This document shows positions 54,976 to 63,404 of a stretch of 64,000 nt of DNA, piece after piece; within the stretch, counting starts at the first letter, position 1, and every line of letters starts with the position of its first letter. The position numbers and the translations under genes are program-made. The DNA is from Streptomyces physcomitrii (GTDB lineage: Bacteria > Actinomycetota > Actinomycetes > Streptomycetales > Streptomycetaceae), in assembly GCF_012273655.1 (NCBI RefSeq), contig NZ_JAAWWP010000026.1, positions 1-64,000 of the forward strand. The letters run 5' to 3'. The notes beneath the pieces were generated by a model. That model worked only from the letters and a program-made list of their open reading frames with translations, was not told the DNA's origin and did not search any database.

Positions 54976-56118
54976 ATGCTCGACATCGCCGCGGACCTTG
55001 CCCGCTGGACCGCCGAGAAGCGCGCGTTCGCGGTGGCCACGGTGGTCGCGGTGCGCGGCAGCGCCCCGCGCGGCCCGGGTGCCGCGCTCGCCGTCGACGC
55101 GGCGGGCACCGCGCTCGGCTCGGTCTCCGGCGGCTGCGTCGAGGCGAGCGTCTACGAGCTGTGCCGCGAGGTCCTGGACACCGGGGTGCCGGTCCTGACG
55201 ACCTTCGGTTACGCGGCCGAGGACGCCTTCGCCGCGGGGCTGAGCTGCGGCGGCGAACTCGACGTCTTCGTGGCGCCGCCGCCCGCCGACCCCGCGCAGC
55301 GCGAGGTGTTCGCCGCCGCCTACCAGGCCGGGGCCGCCGGGGCCGGCGCCGCGCTCGCCCAGGTCACCTCGGGGCCGCCGGAACTCCTCGGCCGGGCCCT
55401 GCTGCTGCGCCCCGGGGGCGAGGTGCTCGGGGACCTCGGCGGCGGGGAGGCCTTCGCGCGCGGCGCCCTCGCCGAGACCCGCGCCCTGCTCGACGCGGGC
55501 CGCACCGCCACCGTGGTCACCGGCGCCGAGGGGGAGCGCTGCGGGGAGCCGGTGACGCTCTTCGTGGAGTCCGCCACGCCGCCGCCCCGGCTCCTGGTCT
55601 TCGGCGCCATCGACTTCGCGGCGGCGCTGGTACGGGCCGGGAAGTTCCTCGGCATGCGGGTCACCGTCTGCGACGCGCGGCCGGTCTTCGCCACGCCCGC
55701 CCGCTTCCCGGAGGCGGACGAGGTCGTCGTCGAGTGGCCCGACTCCTATCTCGCCCGCACCGCCACCGACGCGCGCACCGCGGTCTGCGTGCTCAGCCAC
55801 GACGCCAAGTTCGACGTCCCGCTGCTCGCCCTCGCCCTGCGCAGGCCGCTCGCCTACGTCGGCGCCATGGGCTCGCGCCGCACCCACCTCGACCGGCTCG
55901 GCCGGCTGCGCGAGGCGGGGCTGAGCGAGGCCGAACTCGCCCCGCTGCGCTCGCCGATCGGGCTCGACCTCGGCGCCCGCACCCCGGAGGAGACCGCGCT
56001 CTCCATCGCCGCGGAGATCGTCGCGGCCCGGCACGGCGGCAGCGGCCGGCCGCTCACCGGGGCGCACACCCCGATCCACCGCGAGGTGCCCGGCACGGGG
56101 AGCGTCCTCACCGGCTGA
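54976..56118 (+). CDS. xdhC: XdhC/CoxI-family molybdenum cofactor insertion factor
   Basis: 380 residues. N-terminal XdhC/CoxI domain (RGSAPRGPGAALAVDAAGTALGSVSGGCVEASVYE) and C-terminal Rossmann-like domain (PRLLVFGAIDFAAALVRAGKFLGMRVTVCDARPVFATPARFP; YVGAMGSRRTHLDRL). Such proteins bind, sulfurate-protect and insert the molybdenum cofactor into xanthine dehydrogenase. ATG at 54976 has GGGAGAAG upstream. Last gene of the xdh operon. Confidence 0.93.
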   Translation: MLDIAADLARWTAEKRAFAVATVVAVRGSAPRGPGAALAVDAAGTALGSVSGGCVEASVYELCREVLDTGVPVLTTFGYAAEDAFAAGLSCGGELDVFVAPPPADPAQREVFAAAYQAGAAGAGAALAQVTSGPPELLGRALLLRPGGEVLGDLGGGEAFARGALAETRALLDAGRTATVVTGAEGERCGEPVTLFVESATPPPRLLVFGAIDFAAALVRAGKFLGMRVTVCDARPVFATPARFPEADEVVVEWPDSYLARTATDARTAVCVLSHDAKFDVPLLALALRRPLAYVGAMGSRRTHLDRLGRLREAGLSEAELAPLRSPIGLDLGARTPEETALSIAAEIVAARHGGSGRPLTGAHTPIHREVPGTGSVLTG

Positions 56119-57309
56119 GGGCGGTTCTCCCGTCGACTCCTTGCCGCCGGGCAATAGTTGCGCGATAAACCGGGAGTGCGCGTGTGCGGGGCGCGGCGAG
56201 AAAGCGTGGATTCTGTGTCCATATTTCGAGGCCGGGAACCGGACCCTGTTTTCCCCGTCCTACTCGGGAACGTTTCTGCGCGCCGTGCCGGGTGATCCGG
56301 GCCGTTTTCGACGGAGAGAAAAGGAGAAAGGCGGACACCGTGCCGGAGCGTGTGTGATGGCACACACCCGCAGGATGAAAGGGGCAAACACCTTGAAAAT
56401 AAACGCATTTCGAATGGCCGACACAGAGGCCGCCCACGCGTAATGAACGTGTTACGCCGATGTGGGTGTGGTGTCACAGTGGCGAGTGAGGCTAACGTTG
56501 CTGCCCGTCACCACCGGGTGTGGTGACCGAGACACCACAACCAGACGGTCCTCCCCCCACAATCCGAACAGGATGGGACCACTCAGATGCAGAATCCACT
56601 GGAGCGCGCACGCGCCCTCCGGGGGCCTGTCGTTTCACGCCTCGGTGAGTTGAGGCGTGCGGTGAAGCGCCGGTCCCCGCACCTCGTGCACGCGGGCCCA
56701 CGGCCCGGCGGGCCGGGCGATGCCGCCCAGGCCCCGCCGCGGACCGCGGCCTGCGCGCGTCCGACCGGGGCGGCACCCCGCAAGGCCTGCTGCCGCGACC
56801 GCTCGGCCGCGCGCGGCGCGCAACTGCGGCTCTCCGGCGGCCCGGTGCTCCGTGCCGTACGCGAGTTCCTCGCCCGCACCGCGGCCCCGGGCAGCGCCGC
56901 CCCCCACCACTGCCCCTCCTGCCGCACCCCGAGGGACGGGCGAAGAAGCAGACCCCGTACCACGCGCTGAGGCACCCAGCCGGGCGCCCGGGCCACCGAC
57001 CCCGACCCACTCGGTGAGCCCGCCCCGTCGCCGCTGTCGACGACGGCCCCGCCGCACCCCCTGACCCCGGATGCGGCCCGCTCGCCCGGCCCTCGCGCAC
57101 CCGACGGACACCGCAAACACGGCCGAAGCCCGGCAGCGCCGGAGCATCCGGTGCCTCCCGCCCGCGGGAGCACGCCCGGTACCCCCACAGCCGAGCGGCC
57201 CCGCACTCCGTTCCTCCCGGCACCCCCCACATGCCGGTGAGCGCGGTGCAGGAGAGCGCACTCTCCGGGCCTGACGGACTTCGGCGACCGACGTACGGAA
57301 GGAATCCAG
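56119..57309. other. Long gap with regulatory structure upstream of the receiver-GGDEF-GT2 gene
   Basis: About 1190 bp. Its first half is the least GC-rich part of this region. Seen: AAAAGGAG at ~56325; a 28-codon frame ATGGCACACACC...TAA (56357-56443) with an inner TTG start preceded by AAAGGGG; GCGTAA/TTACGC arms at ~56438-56457; a hairpin GTCACCAC/GTGGTGAC (56507-56527); and the phrase GGGTGTGGTG twice (56464, 56516). A + strand frame 56587-56970 (127 codons, six Cys, Arg/Pro-rich) is possibly coding but has a weak start and unusual composition. The rest, to 57309, shows no gene that I trust. Confidence 0.45.
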
Positions 57310-59661
57310 GTGCTCACTTCGCACCAGTCCGGTCCCCAGACGGCCGCTCCCGCCGCACCCCCGGCACCCCGCCCCCGGCGGGACGGCGGCTCCCAGGCGG
57401 GCAGCGTGCTCGCCGTCGGCTTCCCCGGCCCGCGCATGGAGCGCGTGGTCCAGGGCCTCGTCTCCACCGGGCACGAGGTCCGCCAGGCCGTACCGGGCCA
57501 GATAGGACCGCAGTTGCAGCAGGCCCCGCCCGACGCCATCGTGGCGCTCGGCGCGCGGCAGCAGGGCATCGAGGTCGTACGGGAGGTGCGCGCCGCCCCC
57601 GCCGGACGCGCCCTGCCGCTGCTCGTGCTCAGCAAGGACCCGGGGCCCTCCGAGGTCGTCGACGTCCTCCAGCACGGCGCCGACGACTGCCTGCCCGAGT
57701 CCGCCGACCCCTTCGAGCTCGCGGCCCGTATCGAGGCCAAGCGGCACCGGGTGCCGGTGCCCGTGGAGAGCCTGCTGCTCGACCCGCGCACCGGCCTCTA
57801 CTCGCGCTCGCACTTCCTGGACGAGCTGAGCAAGGAGCTGGGCAGGCCCGCCTCCGGCCGCAAGGGCGGCATCGTGGCCGTGGTCGCCGTCGCCGAGATG
57901 GCCGCCCTGGAGACGCGGCTCGGCCCGCGCGTGCGGCGCGAGGTCGCCGAACGCCTCGCCGGGGTCGCCGAGAAGATCGGCAGCGCCTGGGACCGCTTCG
58001 GCTGGGACGAGTCGGGCCATCTGCTGATCCTGATGCCCGGCGTCGACGAGGAGAGCGCGCGCCGCGGCCTCCAGCAGTTCGCCAGCGCCGCCGCCGGCAC
58101 CCGCTTCGTGGTCGCCGACGAGAACGTCCGCCTGACGCCCGCCATCGGCTGGCAGCCGCTGACCGCCGCCCCCGAGGACCCCGAACTCGCCGTGGAGCAG
58201 GCGCTCGACGCCACCGCGGAGGCGCTCAGCCACCGCGATCTGCGGCCCGTGATGTACGTCCCCTCGATGCGCGGGCCCCGGCACCGCAGGCACTCCGGGA
58301 TACGCGGCGTGCGCGCCCTGCTGAACGCGCTCTCCCCGCTGGTCGTCCTCCTGGTCGGGGTCGGCCTGCCCTTCCTCGTCTACACCCAGACCTACCGGCT
58401 CGGCTTCGACCTCGGCTCCGCCATGTACTGGGTGGTGGTCGCGGGCCTCATCGTCTCCGCGCTGCTGATCATCGTGGAGTGCCTGTTCTCGCTGGACGCG
58501 CCGCCGCGGCCCAGCAAGCCGGGCCAGCCCTATCCGCCCGCCAGCGCCGTGATAGCCGCGTACCTCCCGAACGAGGCCGCGACCATCGTCGACACCGTCG
58601 AGTCCTTCCTGGCCCTGGACTACCCCAACCACCTGGAGGTGGTCCTCGCCTACAACACCCCGCACCCGCTGCCGGTCGAGGACACCCTGCGCGAGATGGC
58701 CCGCCGCGACCCGCGGCTCGTCCTGATGGAGGTGCAGGGCAGCACCTCCAAGGCGCAGAACGTCAACGCGGCCGTCACCCGGGTGCGCGGTGAGTTCGTC
58801 GGCATCTTCGACGCGGACCACCACCCGGCACCGGACTCCTTCCGGCGCGCCTGGCACTGGCTCTCCAACGGCTACGAGGTGGTCCAGGGCCACTGCGTGA
58901 TCCGCAACGGCGACAGCTCCTGGGTGGCCCGGATGGTGGCCGTCGAGTTCGAGGCCATCTACGCGGTCAGCCACCCCGGCCGCACCCGCCTGTACGACTT
59001 CGGCGTCTTCGGCGGCTCCAACGGCTTCTGGCGCACCGACGCCCTGGCCCGCACCCGGATGCACGGCTCGATGCTCACCGAGGACATCGACTCCACCATG
59101 CGCGCCCTCAAGGAGGGCACCCGCTTCACCGTGGACCGCACCCTGGTCTCGCGCGAACTGGCGCCCACCAACCTCACGTCGCTGTGGAACCAGCGCTCCC
59201 GCTGGGCCCAGGGCTGGCTCCAGGTCTCCCTCAAGCACCTGTGGCAGGCGCTGCGTTCCCCGGTCTTCACCCGGCGGCAGAAGCTCGGCCTGCTGGTCCT
59301 GCTCGGCTGGCGCGAACTGCAGCCCTGGCTGACCCTCCAGATGCTGCCGGTGCTCGGCTACGCCGTCTGGAAGGAGGGCGGCCCGGCCGACCTGGACTGG
59401 GCGGTGCCGATCTGCCTGCTCGCCATGGTCTTCACGCTCTCCGCGGGCGTCATCCAGGCGGCCTTCGCCTGGCGGCTCGCGATACCCGAACTCAAGCGCC
59501 GCCGCCGGTGGTTCTGGACCTACATGCTGCTGACCACCGTCTTCTACACCCACTTCAAGAACATCCTGGCCCGGCACGCGGCCCTGAAGGAGGCGCTCGG
59601 CGAGCGGCAGTGGCGGGTCACCCCGCGCGCGGCCGCCGCGAAGGCGGGTGAGCGGGCGTGA
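57310..59661 (+). CDS. Fusion of degenerate receiver, degenerate GGDEF and GT2 glycosyltransferase (membrane)
   Basis: 783 residues. Residues ~32-150 resemble a response-regulator receiver, but the phospho-acceptor Asp position is Gly (PDAIVALG) and the conserved Lys is lost (ADDCLPES). Residues ~156-317 resemble GGDEF (LDPRTGLYSRSHFLDEL), but the signature reads GWDES, so diguanylate cyclase activity is unlikely. Two membrane helices (~340-362, 368-392) precede a processive-type GT2 domain (~412-630) with FDADHH (~500), TEDID (~590) and QRSRW (~627), then further membrane helices. GTG start has AAGGAA upstream. It should polymerise a surface polysaccharide, gated by the dead sensor domains. 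The stop overlaps the next start (GTGA). Confidence 0.88.
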   Translation: MLTSHQSGPQTAAPAAPPAPRPRRDGGSQAGSVLAVGFPGPRMERVVQGLVSTGHEVRQAVPGQIGPQLQQAPPDAIVALGARQQGIEVVREVRAAPAGRALPLLVLSKDPGPSEVVDVLQHGADDCLPESADPFELAARIEAKRHRVPVPVESLLLDPRTGLYSRSHFLDELSKELGRPASGRKGGIVAVVAVAEMAALETRLGPRVRREVAERLAGVAEKIGSAWDRFGWDESGHLLILMPGVDEESARRGLQQFASAAAGTRFVVADENVRLTPAIGWQPLTAAPEDPELAVEQALDATAEALSHRDLRPVMYVPSMRGPRHRRHSGIRGVRALLNALSPLVVLLVGVGLPFLVYTQTYRLGFDLGSAMYWVVVAGLIVSALLIIVECLFSLDAPPRPSKPGQPYPPASAVIAAYLPNEAATIVDTVESFLALDYPNHLEVVLAYNTPHPLPVEDTLREMARRDPRLVLMEVQGSTSKAQNVNAAVTRVRGEFVGIFDADHHPAPDSFRRAWHWLSNGYEVVQGHCVIRNGDSSWVARMVAVEFEAIYAVSHPGRTRLYDFGVFGGSNGFWRTDALARTRMHGSMLTEDIDSTMRALKEGTRFTVDRTLVSRELAPTNLTSLWNQRSRWAQGWLQVSLKHLWQALRSPVFTRRQKLGLLVLLGWRELQPWLTLQMLPVLGYAVWKEGGPADLDWAVPICLLAMVFTLSAGVIQAAFAWRLAIPELKRRRRWFWTYMLLTTVFYTHFKNILARHAALKEALGERQWRVTPRAAAAKAGERA

Positions 59662-60899
59662 CGACCGCCACCGGCACGGCCACCGGCGCGGCACCGCCCC
59701 GGGCCAAGGCGGACTCCGGTCCGAAGGCCCCCGGCCCGCGCGGCAAGGCCGACGAGATCCAGGGCTTCCGCGGCATCGCGGCGCTCAGCACCGTGGTCTT
59801 CCACGTCTGGCAGCTCTACTACCGCTACGACGCGAGCGGTTCCCACCCGCCCATCGAGAACAAGTACATCGGCTCGCTGATCTCCCTGGAGGTCATCGAC
59901 TTCTTCTTCGTGACCTCCGGCTACCTGCTGACCATCGCCTACGCGCGGGCGGCGATCGACGGCGGCTCCACCCGCCCCGCGGGGGACTTCCTCTTCCGCC
60001 GCGTGATCAGGATCGTGCCGCTGTACTTCCTCGCGGTCCTCTTCGTCTGGTCGACCCGCAACTCCAGCCTGCCCGGCAACTGGCTCGACCTGCTCGAACA
60101 CCTCACGTTCACGCATGTCTTCGACCGGGAGCAAATCTTCTTCACCCTGGGCCCGGCCTGGTCCCTGTCGCTGGAGGTCGTGTTCTACCTGTTCCTGGTC
60201 ATCGCCGGGCCGCTCGCGGTACGCGCCTGCAAGCATCTGCGCGCCCGCGCCACCCGGATCGCCTTCTGCCTGGGCGCCTGTGTGCTGCTCTTCGCGGCGC
60301 CGGTGGCCTGGATCTCGTACGCGCACTGGGTCCTGGAGATCCCGCACACCGACTGGCCGGTCTACTTCGGTCCGCAGGCCCGGTTCGGCGGCTTCGCCGC
60401 GGGCATGGGGCTCGCCGTGATCATGGTGGCGCTCGGCAACCGGGGGCTGCTGCGCGGCCGTACCTCGATCCTGCTGTCGGTGCTGGCGCTCGGCGGGGCG
60501 TACTGGCTGTCCTTCGTCTCCAAGCCGGAGAACGTCACCTTCACCTTCTACCACCCGCTCACCAGCCTGATGTGGACCGTGCTGATGTACAGCGTCGTGC
60601 ACACGGCCGCTACCATCCGCTGGCACGCCCTGCTGCGCGTGCGCTTCCTCGGCTACGCGGGCCTGGTCAGCTACAGCCTCTTCATGTGGCACGAGCCCGT
60701 GATGCTGTGGATGAACGACTCGGGCCTGCTGCCCGGCTCGCAGAACCTCTACCCGCTCGGCGCCCTGATCGTCGTCGTCTGCGCCTTCGCCGCGGCCGTC
60801 GTCAGCTACTGGGTCATCGAGTATCCGTGCAGCATGCTCGCCAAGCTGCGCGACAAGTCCGGCGGCAAGCGCGACTTCTACCCGGAACTCGTGCGGTAG
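59658..60899 (+). CDS. Acyltransferase-3 (OafA-like) membrane protein
   Basis: 413 residues, about ten membrane helices. N-terminal family signature IQGFRGIAALSTVVFHVW, then VIDFFFVTSGYLLTIAY, RRVIRIVPLYFLAVL and GPAWSLSLEVVFYLFLV. Such proteins O-acetylate or otherwise acylate cell-surface sugars. Its GTG overlaps the stop of the GT2 fusion by four bases, so the two are translationally coupled and probably make and decorate the same polysaccharide. A strong terminator follows. Confidence 0.93.
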   Translation: MTTATGTATGAAPPRAKADSGPKAPGPRGKADEIQGFRGIAALSTVVFHVWQLYYRYDASGSHPPIENKYIGSLISLEVIDFFFVTSGYLLTIAYARAAIDGGSTRPAGDFLFRRVIRIVPLYFLAVLFVWSTRNSSLPGNWLDLLEHLTFTHVFDREQIFFTLGPAWSLSLEVVFYLFLVIAGPLAVRACKHLRARATRIAFCLGACVLLFAAPVAWISYAHWVLEIPHTDWPVYFGPQARFGGFAAGMGLAVIMVALGNRGLLRGRTSILLSVLALGGAYWLSFVSKPENVTFTFYHPLTSLMWTVLMYSVVHTAATIRWHALLRVRFLGYAGLVSYSLFMWHEPVMLWMNDSGLLPGSQNLYPLGALIVVVCAFAAAVVSYWVIEYPCSMLAKLRDKSGGKRDFYPELVR

Positions 60900-60959
60900 C
60901 ACCGCCGGTCGCCCTCTGCGAAGGGGGCGCCGAGGCGCCCGTGAGGGCGTGCGGTCCGG

Positions 60960-60997
60960 CCGATGGTCCGCGTACCTGCTGGTACGCGGACCATCGG
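60960..60997 (+). terminator. Strong hairpin after the polysaccharide operon
   Basis: A 17-bp perfect inverted repeat with a TGCT loop (60960-60976, 60981-60997), 61 bp after the stop. Confidence 0.85.
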
Positions 60998-61067
60998 CGT
61001 ATGCGGCGGGGATAGCCGGCCCGAGGCGGGGTAGCCGGTGGGGACCTTCGAGTTGTCAGGAGAGAAC

Positions 61068-61496
61068 GTGTCGTCATCGCTTGCCGAAACCGTGGACATC
61101 GAGGCACCTGTCGAGGTCAGCTGGGCACTGTGGAGTGACGTCACCCAGTGGCCGAAGTTCCTCAGCCACGTCCGCCTGGTGGAACCCCTGGACGCCCGGC
61201 GCTTCGCCTGGCAGCTCTCGCTGCCGGGCGCGGACAAGAACTTCGTCGCGGAGCTGACCGAGGTCCTGCCGCACGAGCGCATCGCCTGGCGGACGATCGA
61301 GGGTGTCCACCACGCCGGAGTCGTCACCTTCCTGCGCCTCAGCGACACCGCCACCCGTATCAGCCTGCAGATCGACTACGACCCGCACGGCTTCGTGGAG
61401 CACCTGGGCGCGCTGACCAACCTCGACTCGGTCCTCGCCCACCACGACCTCGGCGAGTTCCGCGACCTCGCCGAGACGGCCGCCGCCCGGTCCTGA
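61068..61496 (+). CDS. SRPBCC (polyketide cyclase/START-like) small protein
   Basis: 142 residues from the GTG at 61068, chosen because AGGAGAG lies directly upstream. The chain (ETVDIEAPVEVSWALWSDVTQWPKFLSHV... VHHAGVVTFLRLSDTATRISLQIDYDPHGFVEHLG) has the SRPBCC/CoxG-like helix-grip pattern found in ligand-binding and cyclase proteins. Far from the PKS and separated by a terminator, so it is not a cluster gene. Function unknown; common in Streptomyces as an uncharacterised lipid or hydrophobe-binding protein. Confidence 0.8.
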   Translation: MSSSLAETVDIEAPVEVSWALWSDVTQWPKFLSHVRLVEPLDARRFAWQLSLPGADKNFVAELTEVLPHERIAWRTIEGVHHAGVVTFLRLSDTATRISLQIDYDPHGFVEHLGALTNLDSVLAHHDLGEFRDLAETAAARS

Positions 61497-61523
61497 ACGC
61501 ACCATCGACGTCGAGGAGTTGCT

Positions 61524-61841
61524 GTGACCACATTCGTCATCACCGTTCCCGGTACCTTCCTCAAGGAGCTGACCGGCCCCGCGCGCGCCGAACTGCTCAG
61601 GGGCCTGCGCCCGAGAGACCCGCAGCGCACCGAGCTGGGCGCCGAGGAGGATCTGGACATCCTGACGGTGCGCGAGGGCGGCACCTTCAGCCTGCACCTG
61701 GAGGTCGAGGCGGAGAACGCGCACGCCGCGGAGACCGCGGCCAAGGAACTCGCCGCCCGCGCCCTCGCGGACATCGGCTTCACCGAGGAGGAGGCCCCTC
61801 TCGGGCCGACCGCGGTCACCGGTATCGACAACGACGCTTGA
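61524..61841 (+). CDS. Small protein of unknown function
   Basis: 105 residues from the GTG at 61524 (GAGGAG upstream), 27 bp after the SRPBCC gene and probably cotranscribed. Begins MTTFVITVPGTFLKELTGPARAELLRGL and has an acidic Ala/Glu-rich helical second half. No membrane segment, signal or known motif recognised. Confidence 0.7.
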   Translation: MTTFVITVPGTFLKELTGPARAELLRGLRPRDPQRTELGAEEDLDILTVREGGTFSLHLEVEAENAHAAETAAKELAARALADIGFTEEEAPLGPTAVTGIDNDA

Positions 61842-61870
61842 GCGCGCCTCGGGCCGTAGCGGCCCACCGC

Positions 61871-61910
61871 AGACGGGAGCCGCCCCTCACCGCAGGGGCG
61901 GCTCCCGTCT
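61871..61910. terminator. Hairpin between convergent genes
   Basis: A 17-bp perfect inverted repeat with a CACCGC loop (61871-61887 with 61894-61910). Confidence 0.85.
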
Positions 61911-61938
61911 GCTCCCGCCGGCTGTTCGGACCGACTGC

Positions 61939-62781
61939 TCAGACCTTGCGCCACTTGGCGCTGAGGAAGGAGAAGACGCCGAAGGCCACGAGGCCCACCG
62001 CGATCAGGGCGAGCAGCCAGGGCCCGGCCGGCATCTCCACGAAGGACCGCAGGGTGTCGTCCATGCCCTTGGCCTTGCCCGGCTCGTGCTCGAATGCCGC
62101 CCGTATCGCGAAGCCGCCCGCGCTCGCGAAGAGCACCCCGCGCGCGACGCCGCCGACCACCCCGGTGATGTCCACGGCCCGCCGGACCTTGCGGGACATC
62201 TGCGAGAGCTTCAGGTGCTTGTGGAACTTGCGCAGGGCGGCGCGCACGCCGATGGTCACGCCGATCCCGACCACCACCGCACCGGCCAGACCGACGATCC
62301 ACTGGCCGCCCGGCCACTCCAGGGCCCGCGCGGTCACGTCCTGCGACTGGTCGTCGCTCTGCCCGCTGCCGCTGCTCTTGCTGCCGACCGCGTAGGAGAG
62401 CACCGAGTAGCAGACGAAGGCGTAGAACACGCCCCGCACGGCGGCCAGTGCCCGGCCGCGGGCCTTGTGCTCGGTGCCGGTGGTGGCGAAGGCCGCCTCC
62501 GAGAAGCGCCACAGCGCCATCCCGCCGAGCGCGATGCCCAGCGTCCACAGCAGGACGCTGCCGAAGGGCTGGCCGGAGAGTTCCTTGAGGGCGCCGCCGC
62601 GGTCGGCCTGCTTGCCTCCGCCGTCGGCGAAGGCGATGCGCAGGGCCAGGACCCCGATCAGGAGGTAGAGGGCGCCGCGGGCCGCGAAGCCCGCCCGGGC
62701 ACCGGTCCTGACCGCGGTGCTGTCCGCCGCTCTCCGCGCTTGGGAATGGGCACGTCTGCTGGATGATCTCGCCGTCTTCAT
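61939..62781 (-). CDS. DUF1206 membrane protein
   Basis: 280 residues with six hydrophobic segments in three similar pairs (ARGALYLLIGVLALRIAF; VRGVFYAFVCYSVLSYAV; ARGVLFASAGGFAIRAAF and the helices after each), the threefold internal repeat typical of DUF1206. A short basic N-terminus precedes. Family function unknown; membrane location is clear. Confidence 0.88.
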   Translation of the reverse strand: MKTARSSSRRAHSQARRAADSTAVRTGARAGFAARGALYLLIGVLALRIAFADGGGKQADRGGALKELSGQPFGSVLLWTLGIALGGMALWRFSEAAFATTGTEHKARGRALAAVRGVFYAFVCYSVLSYAVGSKSSGSGQSDDQSQDVTARALEWPGGQWIVGLAGAVVVGIGVTIGVRAALRKFHKHLKLSQMSRKVRRAVDITGVVGGVARGVLFASAGGFAIRAAFEHEPGKAKGMDDTLRSFVEMPAGPWLLALIAVGLVAFGVFSFLSAKWRKV

Positions 62782-63023
62782 CTCTCCCGGATGCCCCCGA
62801 TTCCGGCCCGGACACGCGGCCCGGTCTCACCCTCCCGGCCGCACCCCCGGGTGCGCCGGTAGCGCCTGCCACCGGGCGGCCGCCGCCCGCGTGCCCCTCC
62901 CTCCGGTCGCAGACTCGGCGCGCGGGCCTGAGCCTGGAGGGGATCCGCGCGGCCGCGCGGTACGGCGCCCGCCGGTCCGCGACCGGAACGAGCGGCCCCG
63001 AGGGAGCAGCAGCAGAGGGAAGG

Positions 63024-63404
63024 ATGCACCCCGTGAACCGAGCGGACGACCCCGCGAGCCAGGTCGTGGTGGAGATCGGCGGCCGGGCGGGCGGCGACGC
63101 GCACACCGTGTTCTGCGCGCTGCGCACCGCCTACACCTCCGACCGGGAGGCCGATGACGAGCCCCAGGGGTCCGCGGACGGGCGCACCACCGTGTGGACG
63201 GCCACCTTCGACGTCTCCGAGGTCCACGAGCGGCCCGCACCGGCCCGCCTCGGCGCGGCGGTGACGGCCACCGTCCAGGGCGGCTACGCGGCCGTCGAGA
63301 GCCTGCGGTCCACGCTGGCCTCGGCCTTCGCGGTCCGCGTGGTCGGCACCGCGGCCGGTGACCAGGAGAAGGAAGTCCAGCTGGAACTGGAGAGCCACGC
63401 ATGA
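63024..63404 (+). CDS. Hypothetical protein preceding a molybdenum hydroxylase operon
   Basis: 126 residues from the ATG at 63024 (AGAGGGAAGG directly upstream; a GTG three codons later is also possible). Acidic, Ala/Val-rich, with no motif recognised. Its stop overlaps the start of the next gene (ATGA), so it is translationally coupled to the 2Fe-2S subunit and probably belongs to that operon. Confidence 0.65.
   Translation: MHPVNRADDPASQVVVEIGGRAGGDAHTVFCALRTAYTSDREADDEPQGSADGRTTVWTATFDVSEVHERPAPARLGAAVTATVQGGYAAVESLRSTLASAFAVRVVGTAAGDQEKEVQLELESHA

Noticed and set aside
51943..56154. 1403-codon open frame on the - strand opposite the xdh operon
   Set aside because: The + strand holds four clear, overlapping genes of one pathway; the opposite frame is Gly/Arg/His-rich and has no known domain.
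56587..56970. 127-codon + strand frame with several Cys residues
   Set aside because: Composition (Arg/Pro/Ala), a weak ribosome binding site and high second-position GC make coding doubtful; kept only as part of the gap description.
56635..59694. Long - strand frame opposite the GT2 fusion
   Set aside because: The + frame has catalytic GT2 motifs and coupled translation with the next gene.
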